From the NCBI GenBank assembly GCA_947468255.1, contig CANIMM010000013.1, forward strand, positions 1-25,418: 25,418 nucleotides of DNA. The letters run 5' to 3'. Every line of letters begins with the position of its first letter. Positions within the stretch are counted from its first letter, which is position 1. The stretch comes from Chitinophagaceae bacterium (GTDB lineage Bacteria; Bacteroidota; Bacteroidia; Chitinophagales; Chitinophagaceae). The position numbers and the translations under genes are program-made. Positions 1 to 6,788 of this stretch are shown here, in pieces. The notes under the pieces were generated by a model, which saw only the letters and a list, made by a program, of their open reading frames with translations, ran no database searches and was not told where the DNA came from.

Positions 1-114
1 GGCAGAGTAAGTTACTTTATAGGTTGTGCTGGCTCAAACAGCCTTGATTTTTTAACGGCCGATGTTGACCATTTCAAGCACTTTTTATTCAAGGGCACAA
101 AACACCTACTTTGA
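1..114 (+). CDS. Possible 3' end of an unidentified gene (partial)
   Basis: Plus frame 1 is open from the window edge to a TGA at 112-114, giving 37 residues with no recognisable motif. All other frames at the left edge close within about 15 codons. If real, it is the C-terminus of a gene that converges on the permease gene ending at 171. An open frame this short can easily arise by chance, and no terminator follows it, so the call is tentative. Confidence 0.25.
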   Translation, partial: GRVSYFIGCAGSNSLDFLTADVDHFKHFLFKGTKHLL

Positions 115-170
115 CAAATCGCCTAAACAAACTTTTTGAGGGTCGACTAAGTAGTATGATTATTGCTTTA

Positions 171-1214
171 TTAATTGCCTACCCTTGGATCTAGTAATGC
201 ATACAACTTGTTTGCTAATACATTAATGGCAATGAAAATGCAGGCACTAATCAAAACAGCACCCATTACCACGGGGTAATCTAATTTCCCCAATGCATCC
301 ACCGTGATTTTTCCGATGCCATTCCAGCCAAAAATATATTCAATAAAAAATGCGCCAGCCAGTAATTCTGCAAACCATCCGGTGATGGCAGTAACCACGG
401 GGTTTAAGGCATTGGGGAGGGCATGAGATACAATTACTTTTATTTTCGGCAGCCCTTTTGCATAGGCTGTTCGTATATAATCTTGTTCTAGCACATCCAA
501 CATGGCGCTTCGGGTAAGTTGGGTAATGATTGCAAGTGGGCGCAATCCCAATGTGATAGCAGGAAGTATCCCATTTTGAAGGGTTAGGAATTTTTCACCT
601 GTCACCTCATCAATATCAAACCAGCTGCCGGTTAAATGTAAGTTCGTATACGGATGAAGTACAACACCAAAAATATAAGCAATCAATATCGCCATAAAAA
701 AAGAGGGAGCAGATATGCCAGCAATACTGGAGAACACTGCTGTAGTGTCGAGCCAGCTACCCTTTTTAACCGCTGCAATAATACCGAGTGAAATTCCAAT
801 ACCACTTGCAAAAAGCATTGCGGCTATGGCTAACAGTAAGGTTCCTGGTAAGGCTTCCATCAAAACGGCAATTACATTTTTTTTGGTTTGATAGCTTTTA
901 CCCAAATAAGGGATTTTTAACCCTAGTTGAATATCATTGCCAATAAAAATCCCTTGTAAATTTTTCTTTTTAATTGCTTGCTTTTGGTGAATGCAAATTG
1001 GGGACAAATCATTTACATATAAAATAAATTGCTTCCATTTAGGCTGATCTAGATACAAATCTTTTCGAATATTTTCAAGCGTCTTTTTATCACCAGTTTG
1101 ACCAACAATCATTCTTGCTGGATCTCCAAAACCCTGAAACAGGAGGAATACCAAACTCACCACCCCCATCAGAACGAGTAATGAATAAATTAATTTATGT
1201 AACAGTTGTATCAA
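171..1214 (-). CDS. DppB/OppB-type ABC transporter permease
   Basis: Inner-membrane permease of the binding-protein-dependent oligopeptide/dipeptide/nickel ABC importer family, 347 aa. An N-terminal membrane helix (about residues 8-27) is followed by a long extracytoplasmic loop and a five-helix core. The EAA-type cytoplasmic loop that contacts the ATPase is visible (DYIRTAYAKGLPK), as is the conserved C-terminal end LLDPRVGN. Compared with E. coli OppB (about 306 aa), the extra length lies mainly in the loop after the first helix, which contains a basic patch (KQAIKKKN). It is the last of three same-strand genes, 58 bp after the DoxX-family gene. No partner permease, ATPase or binding protein is in the window. 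The substrate cannot be told from sequence. The family call is firm; the exact substrate class is open. Confidence 0.9.
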   Translation of the reverse strand: MIQLLHKLIYSLLVLMGVVSLVFLLFQGFGDPARMIVGQTGDKKTLENIRKDLYLDQPKWKQFILYVNDLSPICIHQKQAIKKKNLQGIFIGNDIQLGLKIPYLGKSYQTKKNVIAVLMEALPGTLLLAIAAMLFASGIGISLGIIAAVKKGSWLDTTAVFSSIAGISAPSFFMAILIAYIFGVVLHPYTNLHLTGSWFDIDEVTGEKFLTLQNGILPAITLGLRPLAIITQLTRSAMLDVLEQDYIRTAYAKGLPKIKVIVSHALPNALNPVVTAITGWFAELLAGAFFIEYIFGWNGIGKITVDALGKLDYPVVMGAVLISACIFIAINVLANKLYALLDPRVGN

Positions 1215-1272
1215 TTGAGTGCTACCGTATTTATTTTAAAGGATACCCAACTGCTGAATGATTGGGCAATGA

Positions 1273-2394
1273 TTATTTGCCTACTTTGTCCAAATCAGCC
1301 CAACTATATTTTTCTTGCACCATGGGCCCATTCATAACATATAAAGTCGGGTTGGCCCTTGCGGCAGTTTTAATAGCGGTAGCATCACAGGTCATTATCG
1401 CAATGTTTAAATGGTGGTTGATATTGAATAAGGTATTTACCTTATCTCTATCCGATGTAATAATGTAAACGGGCCGATTCAATTGCCGGATCTTTTCATA
1501 AAAATCATTAAAATCGGTCCACCATTTATTGGTTCCACCCTGAAGATTTTGCAGAAAAAATAAATAGTACGTCCCCGATTGCCCAAGAATAGATTCCGTA
1601 AGATTTACACCAGCAGAATCAGCAAGGGTAAAATCACTAATAGCAGGAACATTGTTTTTACCCTTTGCAATCAATTTTTGAATTCTTTCAGAAAATGCCC
1701 AGCTACTATCTGGAAGATTAGTGGTAGGAAATTCTTTTTTAATCCCCCCCTTTTCATAGATAAATAGGTAATCATATTGATCTGGGATAGCTCCTGCAGG
1801 CATTTTACGCAATTCGAGTAAGTTATTTCCTTTCTTATAGGGAAGACAGTCTTTTAATGGCAAATGTTTTAAAACAAAACCTTGTAAAAAGGTAGCTAAA
1901 AAGAGTACCGCCAACAAAATGACTACAGCACTGGTGCCTTTGAAGAGGGCTAAAATATGTTTATTATATACGAGCAGAAAAACAATCAGCACGGTTAAGA
2001 TGACATCTTTTACAAATGTTTGAATGGGGGTAAGTGGAATACAGTCACCAAAACAGCCGCAAGCCCTAATTTTACCGGTAAATAAAACAAAGCCGGTTAA
2101 AAAAGTAAAAAACAAAGTAAGTAAGAGCAAAAGAGTCAATACCGGCATTTTTTTCCATCCTATCAATAGCGCAACCCCCAATACAATTTCCAATACAATC
2201 ATCAGGATGGAGAACCACAAAGACTGGGTATGCAAATAGTTCATGAGGCCTGGTAAATAACCATCGCTGGCCCATACTTCAAAAAACTCCTGCATTTTAT
2301 AGCCTAACCCCAGTGGGTCAATGGCCTTTACTAGACCTGAAAATACAAAAAGACATCCCACCAGCAATCGGGAAATATGGACAGCTATCTTCAT
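1273..2394 (-). CDS. BT_3928-type DoxX membrane protein with C-terminal thioredoxin-like region
   Basis: Membrane protein of 373 aa. The N-terminal part (about residues 1-150) is a four-helix DoxX/MauE-like module, with the conserved start RLLVGCLFVFSGLVKAIDP and a cysteine motif C112-G-C114-F-G-D-C118 after helix 3. A further helix lies near 155-175. The C-terminal part (about 185-373) is predicted extracytoplasmic, and its last ~100 residues resemble a thioredoxin fold: a beta strand (YYLFFL), a helix, and a probable cis-proline strand (NPTLYVM, 349-355). No CxxC is present where the thioredoxin active site should be. Bacteroidota encode this type near DUF1599 and folP genes, as here. It lies 62 bp after the DUF1599 gene. 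The biochemical role is unknown; DoxX/MauE relatives act in thiol or quinone redox, so an envelope redox role is a reasonable inference. Confidence 0.8.
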   Translation of the reverse strand: MKIAVHISRLLVGCLFVFSGLVKAIDPLGLGYKMQEFFEVWASDGYLPGLMNYLHTQSLWFSILMIVLEIVLGVALLIGWKKMPVLTLLLLLTLFFTFLTGFVLFTGKIRACGCFGDCIPLTPIQTFVKDVILTVLIVFLLVYNKHILALFKGTSAVVILLAVLFLATFLQGFVLKHLPLKDCLPYKKGNNLLELRKMPAGAIPDQYDYLFIYEKGGIKKEFPTTNLPDSSWAFSERIQKLIAKGKNNVPAISDFTLADSAGVNLTESILGQSGTYYLFFLQNLQGGTNKWWTDFNDFYEKIRQLNRPVYIITSDRDKVNTLFNINHHLNIAIMTCDATAIKTAARANPTLYVMNGPMVQEKYSWADLDKVGK

Positions 2395-2456
2395 GATGAT
2401 ATTTTTTTAAATGAATACTATATTCAATGTAAACCATTTGTAACTAGCACATTCAA

Positions 2457-3005
2457 TCAGGCACTATGAATCTTTTCTTCAATTAAAATCAATGCAAATA
2501 CCGCATAATTCATAATGTCATAATAATTGGCATCAATCCCTTCACTGGCAAGCGTTTTGCCATCATTTTTTAAAATTTGTTTAATGCGAAGCAGTTTTGC
2601 CAATATAAGGTCAGCGAAACTTTCCTGGCTCATTTGTCTCCAGGCTTCCCCATAATCATGGTTTTTATCTTCCATTAATTTTTTTGCGATGGTTACCTGC
2701 TCATTATAAAAATTTTCAACTTGCGATAGCGGTAAATCTTCTGTCTCATCTGAGGCTAGTTGAAGTTGAATTAGGCCAATAATACTATAATTCAAAATGC
2801 CTTTGAATTCGCTGATAAGGTCATCCCCAATCTTTTGAGTACCTTTTTCTTGAATGGTACGAATTCGCTTCGCCTTTATGTAAATTTGGTCTACGATGGA
2901 GATCGTTCTGTAAACGCGCCAAGAGGTGCCATAATCGTTGGTTTTCTTTAAAAAAATATCCCGGCAGCTTTGAATCGCTGAATCGTATTGTTGATTGGTG
3001 TTCAT
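2457..3005 (-). CDS. DUF1599 (nucleotide modification associated domain 1) protein, duplicated domain
   Basis: Soluble 182-aa protein of the DUF1599/NMAD1 family, biochemical function unknown. It consists of two tandem copies of the domain, about residues 7-80 and 100-176. Each copy starts with the same signature, KKTNDYGTSWR (20-30) and DKNHDYGEAWR (113-123), followed by a helix with a K-R-I core and a closing segment (LNYSIIGLIQL versus MNYAVFALILI). The longer frame opening at 3068 is not used here: it would overlap the folP start, and a good -7 box lies inside that extension, so the ATG at 3003-3005 is preferred. It is divergent from folP and heads a run with the DoxX and permease genes. 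The family name reflects a predicted association with modified nucleotides, which has not been shown for this branch. Confidence 0.85.
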   Translation of the reverse strand: MNTNQQYDSAIQSCRDIFLKKTNDYGTSWRVYRTISIVDQIYIKAKRIRTIQEKGTQKIGDDLISEFKGILNYSIIGLIQLQLASDETEDLPLSQVENFYNEQVTIAKKLMEDKNHDYGEAWRQMSQESFADLILAKLLRIKQILKNDGKTLASEGIDANYYDIMNYAVFALILIEEKIHSA

Positions 3006-3022
3006 TGTTTGCTGTAAGTGTA

Positions 3023-3030
3023 TAATTTTG
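3023..3030 (+). promoter_or_regulatory. Putative folP -7 box
   Basis: TAATTTTG matches TAnnTTTG exactly and sits 28 bp before the folP ATG. No TTTG lies at the expected -33 distance. It sits almost back to back with the opposite-strand -7 box at 3038-3045. Confidence 0.4.
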
Positions 3031-3037
3031 TAGTTGT

Positions 3038-3069
3038 CAAAAATACCATTTCTATCTGATGTGCACAAT
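3038..3069 (-). promoter_or_regulatory. Putative promoter of the DUF1599 gene
   Basis: On the minus strand the -7 box TATTTTTG (3038-3045) matches the Bacteroidota consensus TAnnTTTG exactly. An ATTG (3066-3069), one mismatch from the -33 TTTG, lies 20 bp upstream of it. It would start transcription near 3031, about 26 nt before the ATG. It overlaps the first codons of folP. Confidence 0.5.
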
Positions 3070-3889
3070 TAACTGTAAGGGAAAATTATTAACCTTTGAT
3101 CAACCGTTGGTGATGGGGATTATCAATGCTACCCCGGATTCTTTTTATAGGGGTGATTTGACAACCGGTTTGGAGGCAATGGTTGAATTGGCAGGTGAAA
3201 TGATGGTAGCAGGAGCAACGATACTAGATATCGGTGGCCAGAGTACCCGACCAGGCAGTAATCGCATTAGCGCTTCAGCCGAAATTGTAAGAGTAATTCC
3301 CCTAATGGATGCTATTCATTCCACTTATCCGGAGCTGGTTCTATCTATTGATACCTATCACAGTGAAGTTGCACTAGCTGCAGTAAAGGCAGGCGCTTCC
3401 ATCGTAAATGACATCAGTGCTGGCTCCATGGATCCTGAAATGATTGATTGTGTGGCGTCGCTCAAAGTCCCGTATATCTGTATGCATATGAAAGGGACTC
3501 CGCAGAGCATGCAAACGAATCCTACTTATGAAGACCCGGTAAAAGAGCTGCTTGATTTTTTTATTGACAAAATCGATCAATGTGAAAAAGCTGGAATTTT
3601 AGATATCATTATTGATCCAGGATTTGGATTTGGAAAAACCACTGATCAGAACTTTAGCTTATTAAAGCAATTGTCTGTTTTTAAAATGTTGGATAAACCA
3701 ATATTGGCTGGACTTTCCAGAAAAAGCATGGTATATAAAACCTTGGGCATTGATGCAGCGGATTCGCTCAACGGCAGTTCTGTTTTAAATACCATTGCAC
3801 TGCTACAAGGTGCTTCCATTTTAAGAGTACATGATGTGAAGGAAGCAAAGCAAGTCGTATCCATTTTTACAGCATTTGACAAAGCATAG
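3059..3889 (+). CDS. folP: Dihydropteroate synthase
   Basis: Cytoplasmic TIM-barrel enzyme of folate synthesis. It condenses 6-hydroxymethyl-7,8-dihydropterin diphosphate with p-aminobenzoate to give 7,8-dihydropteroate, and is the sulfonamide target. The 276-aa length is normal. Both family signatures are intact: MGIINATPDSFYRGD (19-33) and ILDIGGQSTRPGS (55-67). Also present are the pterin-binding DPGFGFGKT, the GLSRKS loop, and a C-terminal RVHDV. The ATG at 3059 gives the usual short N-terminal strand before the first signature. It is divergent from the DUF1599 gene, with only 53 bp between the two ATGs, and ends at the bidirectional terminator at 3941-3975. folB, another folate gene, lies at 24098-24442 and is not in the same operon. 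Confidence 0.97.
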   Translation: MCTINCKGKLLTFDQPLVMGIINATPDSFYRGDLTTGLEAMVELAGEMMVAGATILDIGGQSTRPGSNRISASAEIVRVIPLMDAIHSTYPELVLSIDTYHSEVALAAVKAGASIVNDISAGSMDPEMIDCVASLKVPYICMHMKGTPQSMQTNPTYEDPVKELLDFFIDKIDQCEKAGILDIIIDPGFGFGKTTDQNFSLLKQLSVFKMLDKPILAGLSRKSMVYKTLGIDAADSLNGSSVLNTIALLQGASILRVHDVKEAKQVVSIFTAFDKA

Positions 3890-3940
3890 CAACCATAAAT
3901 AGCTTGAAGATCCCTTTTCAAGTACTACAGTTGAGGCAAT

Positions 3941-3975
3941 AAAAAAGCGTTCCGAATTTACGGAACGCTTTTTTT
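3941..3975. terminator. Bidirectional intrinsic terminator between folP and the FKBP gene
   Basis: An AAAAAAGCGTTCCG arm (3941-3954), a 6-nt loop (AATTTA) and its perfect complement CGGAACGCTTTTTT form a stem with a U-tract on either strand. It serves the convergent folP (+) and FKBP (-) genes. Confidence 0.9.
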
Positions 3976-3993
3976 GAATAGTTATTTTTTAAA

Positions 3994-4992
3994 TTATTTA
4001 GCTTGCGGAGCTCTTTGAGCACGTTGCATTGATTCCATTTGCATCTTTTTCTTTGCTTCTTCCTGATTAGATTGTGCAGCACTAATTACATCTACTACTT
4101 CAACATCAAAAGATAAATTTGCATTCGGTGGGATTTGCCCTCCAGCACCACGAGAACCGTAAGCAATAGAGGAAGGAATGTAAAGTCTCGCTTTACTGCC
4201 TTTTTTTAACATCGATAAACCATCGATCCAACCTTTGATAACACTACCTGGTGTTCCAGGGATAGCACCCATGTTAACTGGGAAAATCTCTTTGTGACCA
4301 AACGCTGAATCTGTATTAGAATCAAATGCCTTGTCGCCTCCTAAAGTTTTTCCAGTGTAATTCACTTTTACTACTTTAGAAGTATCTATCGCATCACCAG
4401 CACCTGGAGTAATGATTTCAACATAAGTTCCTTGTGGAGCTTTTACTGCCTTGATCTTATTTTTATCCAAATATTCAGTAATTAATTTATCGTCAATTTT
4501 TAGTTGATCAATTGCTTTCAATGAGTCTTTTGTTTTAGCCAATGCCATTTGCTTTTGGTAAGCAATATCTGCTAACTCCTTTGTTTCAAATACATTCACA
4601 ATTTTATAGTGTGCTATGATAAATGCACCTTTTTTAATGAATGGTGGGGTATTACCACTTTTCATAATACTGTCGGTCGATTGCTTTACAATAATACTAT
4701 CTCCTTTTCTTGACTCGCTGAATATTTTGAAATACACAGGTGGAATAGCAGTTGAATCCATGGTAACAATCTGGTTAGAGACGGTTCTTGAATCAAACAA
4801 AATGGTGTCTTTTCCTTGTCCACTATAAACTTGGTCAAATTGAATTTCAAAGAAATTGCCAGCTTTCAATAGTTTTCCTTTTTCATCGGAAATGATTTTG
4901 TATTGCAGGCCACCTTCTGCTTTTTTGAAAGGTTTACTACAACTTGCGAATAACAAAGATGTTACTGCTAATAAATAAAAAAAGTGTTTCAT
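3994..4992 (-). CDS. FKBP-type peptidyl-prolyl isomerase lipoprotein
   Basis: Predicted envelope lipoprotein with prolyl isomerase activity, 332 aa. The signal peptide ends in a lipobox (LLFASC, acylated Cys18). Residues about 25-150 form a diverged FKBP-like segment, and about 205-305 form a well-conserved FKBP domain: VKVNYTGK, the FDSN strand, VIKGWIDGLSMLKKGSKARL, YIPSSIAYGSRGAG and IPPNANLSFDVEVVDV. A short Gln/Lys/Met-rich tail follows. Two FKBP modules on one lipoprotein are common in Bacteroidota. The gene starts 10 bp after nrnA on the same strand, so the two are probably co-transcribed from the nrnA promoter. It likely assists folding of exported proteins; clients are unknown. Confidence 0.92.
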   Translation of the reverse strand: MKHFFYLLAVTSLLFASCSKPFKKAEGGLQYKIISDEKGKLLKAGNFFEIQFDQVYSGQGKDTILFDSRTVSNQIVTMDSTAIPPVYFKIFSESRKGDSIIVKQSTDSIMKSGNTPPFIKKGAFIIAHYKIVNVFETKELADIAYQKQMALAKTKDSLKAIDQLKIDDKLITEYLDKNKIKAVKAPQGTYVEIITPGAGDAIDTSKVVKVNYTGKTLGGDKAFDSNTDSAFGHKEIFPVNMGAIPGTPGSVIKGWIDGLSMLKKGSKARLYIPSSIAYGSRGAGGQIPPNANLSFDVEVVDVISAAQSNQEEAKKKMQMESMQRAQRAPQAK

Positions 4993-5002
4993 GGTTATGT
5001 GT

Positions 5003-6022
5003 TTAAAATTGATAATTGCTTAATTGATCTTTATTTTCGGCCATCGCGGCTTTAAACTTAGCTACCACCGCATCCAACGGTTCCTTACTTTGTCCTCCTG
5101 CTGCATTAAAATGCCCTCCCCCGCTAAAATATTTCCTTGCAAAGGTATTCACATCAAAGCCACCTTTACTCCTAAATGAACATTTTCTTTCTTCTCCCCT
5201 GTCAATGACGATCGCAGCGAGCTTGATGCCTTTAATGCTTAAGGGGTAATTTACCAAACCTTCCGTATCACCAGTTATGACATCAAACTTCACTAGATCC
5301 TGTTGGGGAATCGCTATCAATGCAGTGTTGTATTCATAAAATATTTCCATCCTATTCTGTAACACATGGCCTATAAAGCGAAACCTGTTTTCAAGATAGT
5401 TGTCAAATAACGCTTCGTGTACACGGCTATGTTGTAACCCCTTATCCTTTAAAGTAGCCACCATTCTATGTACAGATGCTGAGGTACTCGGAAATCTAAA
5501 AGAGCCGGTATCCGTCATAACACCAGCATAGAGACAATCCGCTACTGATTCATCAATATTGGCTTCGTTTCCAGAATCCATGATTAAGTCATACACCATC
5601 TCACAAGTAGAACTCTTTCGAGTATCACTAATTCCATAAGTAAACTTATCTATCTGTGGCTCCTGGTGATGATCAATCAAAATCCTTATTCCGCTTGCAT
5701 TTGAAAGCCGTTCCTCCATTCTTTTGGTTCGACTAAGGGTATTGAAATCAAGACAAAAAATCCAATCCGCAGCATCAATTGCCGCATTGGCTTCTGCTGT
5801 TTGTCTTTCATAATCCAATACCAACTTTGTGCCCGGCATCCAGTCTAAAAAATCAGCCCAATTGGTGGGTGAAATTACGGTCACTTGATGTCCAAATTGC
5901 TTTAAAAAATGAAATAATCCCAGGGAAGAGCCCATGGCATCACCATCTGGCTTTTGATGGGTAGTAATCACCACCTTTTTTGGATCCTTTAATAAGGAAA
6001 ATATATCATTTATTTTAAGCAT
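5003..6022 (-). CDS. nrnA: DHH/DHHA1 phosphoesterase, NrnA-like nanoRNase/pAp phosphatase
   Basis: Cytoplasmic manganese-dependent DHH-family phosphoesterase (339 aa). In related bacteria such enzymes degrade 2-5 nt RNAs and dephosphorylate pAp, and some relatives hydrolyse cyclic-di-AMP breakdown products. The motifs are present in order: THQKPDGDAMGSS (21-33, with H22, D26 and D28), LDFNT (91-95), IDHHQEP (116-122, the DHH motif), TDTGSFRFPSTS (170-181), and the DHHA1 motif GGGHFNAAGG (301-310). Length and architecture match NrnA. It is first in a two-gene unit with the FKBP lipoprotein. A perfect -7 box lies 9 bp before the ATG, so its mRNA probably has almost no leader. Confidence 0.9.
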   Translation of the reverse strand: MLKINDIFSLLKDPKKVVITTHQKPDGDAMGSSLGLFHFLKQFGHQVTVISPTNWADFLDWMPGTKLVLDYERQTAEANAAIDAADWIFCLDFNTLSRTKRMEERLSNASGIRILIDHHQEPQIDKFTYGISDTRKSSTCEMVYDLIMDSGNEANIDESVADCLYAGVMTDTGSFRFPSTSASVHRMVATLKDKGLQHSRVHEALFDNYLENRFRFIGHVLQNRMEIFYEYNTALIAIPQQDLVKFDVITGDTEGLVNYPLSIKGIKLAAIVIDRGEERKCSFRSKGGFDVNTFARKYFSGGGHFNAAGGQSKEPLDAVVAKFKAAMAENKDQLSNYQF

Positions 6023-6030
6023 AAAGCTGG

Positions 6031-6038
6031 CAAAAGTA
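6031..6038 (-). promoter_or_regulatory. Putative nrnA -7 box, near-leaderless
   Basis: Minus-strand TACTTTTG matches TAnnTTTG exactly. It ends 8 bp before the nrnA ATG (6020-6022), so the transcript would begin within a few bases of the start codon. No clear -33 TTTG is seen. Confidence 0.45.
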
Positions 6039-6276
6039 TGGAAAAAATGTCAGTTTGGATTTTGTAGGGGGAGATTTAAATGAATTTTCTATAAATGGGC
6101 GATTAATAATTTAAAAAATCGGCTATTTTAGGGAAAGTTGCTCAATGTGTAAAATATATCAAATAATACTTGAGCCTTGAATACGCAAAACACGGACCTT
6201 CCATTATTGTGAAATGTAAAATTGATTTAAACAAATTAGGACTTTCATAAAATAACCTATCAGCCATAAAACTTAC

Positions 6277-6284
6277 TATCTTTG
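6277..6284 (+). promoter_or_regulatory. Putative ndk -7 box
   Basis: TATCTTTG matches TAnnTTTG exactly and lies 18 bp before the ndk ATG, implying a leader of about a dozen bases. No TTTG is seen at the expected -33 distance. The rest of the 280-bp nrnA-ndk intergenic stretch shows nothing else I can identify. Confidence 0.5.
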
Positions 6285-6302
6285 CGCCTCAAAATAATAA
6301 AT

Positions 6303-6719
6303 ATGAGCAATAGAACCTTTACAATGATTAAGCCCGATGCAACCAAAAAAGGGCATACCGGTGCAATTTTGGAAAAAATAAATGCAGCAGGTTATAGAAT
6401 AGTAAGCTTAAAAATGCTTCACTTGTCTGCCGAAAAAGCAGGCGAATTTTACGCAGTACATCGGGAAAGGCCTTTTTATGGAGAACTAGTTGAATTTATG
6501 AGTAGTGGTCCTATTTCTGCAGCAATACTTGAAAAAGAGAATGCAGTAGAAGATTTCAGGATTTTAATTGGCGCTACCAATCCAGCTCAGGCTGCGGAAG
6601 GAACTATTCGTAAATTATTTGCTGCTTCTATTGGCGAAAACGCCATTCATGGAAGTGATAGTGATGCCAATGCTGCTATCGAAGGTGATTTTTTCTTCAG
6701 CAAACTGGAGCAATTTTAA
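6303..6719 (+). CDS. ndk: Nucleoside diphosphate kinase
   Basis: Cytoplasmic enzyme that moves the gamma-phosphate of ATP onto other nucleoside diphosphates through a phosphohistidine. The 138-aa length is typical. Signatures: RTFTMIKPDAT at the N-terminus, SGPISAAIL, GATNPAQAAEGTIR, and the active-site NAIHGSDS with His116. The ATG at 6303 is chosen over an in-frame TTG at 6282 because it gives the canonical N-terminus, and the TTG falls inside the -7 promoter box. It is a single-gene unit with its own promoter and a strong terminator. Confidence 0.97.
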   Translation: MSNRTFTMIKPDATKKGHTGAILEKINAAGYRIVSLKMLHLSAEKAGEFYAVHRERPFYGELVEFMSSGPISAAILEKENAVEDFRILIGATNPAQAAEGTIRKLFAASIGENAIHGSDSDANAAIEGDFFFSKLEQF

Positions 6720-6740
6720 TAACCGATTTGAATATTTATA

Positions 6741-6772
6741 AAAAAGGCCGCTGATTTCTCAGCGGCCTTTTT
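6741..6772. terminator. Bidirectional intrinsic terminator between ndk and the radical SAM gene
   Basis: GGCCGCTGA (6746-6754) pairs perfectly with TCAGCGGCC (6759-6767) around a TTTC loop. It is flanked by an A-run on the left and a T-run on the right, so it works for both convergent genes. Confidence 0.93.
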
Positions 6773-6788
6773 CTTTCAGTGTCAAAGT

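Noticed and set aside
1246..1266. CCCAA/TTGGG hairpin between the DoxX and permease genes
   Set aside because: A 5-bp stem with an 11-nt loop and no adjacent U-tract is too weak for a terminator.
3006..3068. Upstream extension of the DUF1599 protein to an ATG at 3068
   Set aside because: It would overlap the folP start and run through a good -7 box; the ATG at 3005 gives a clean domain start.
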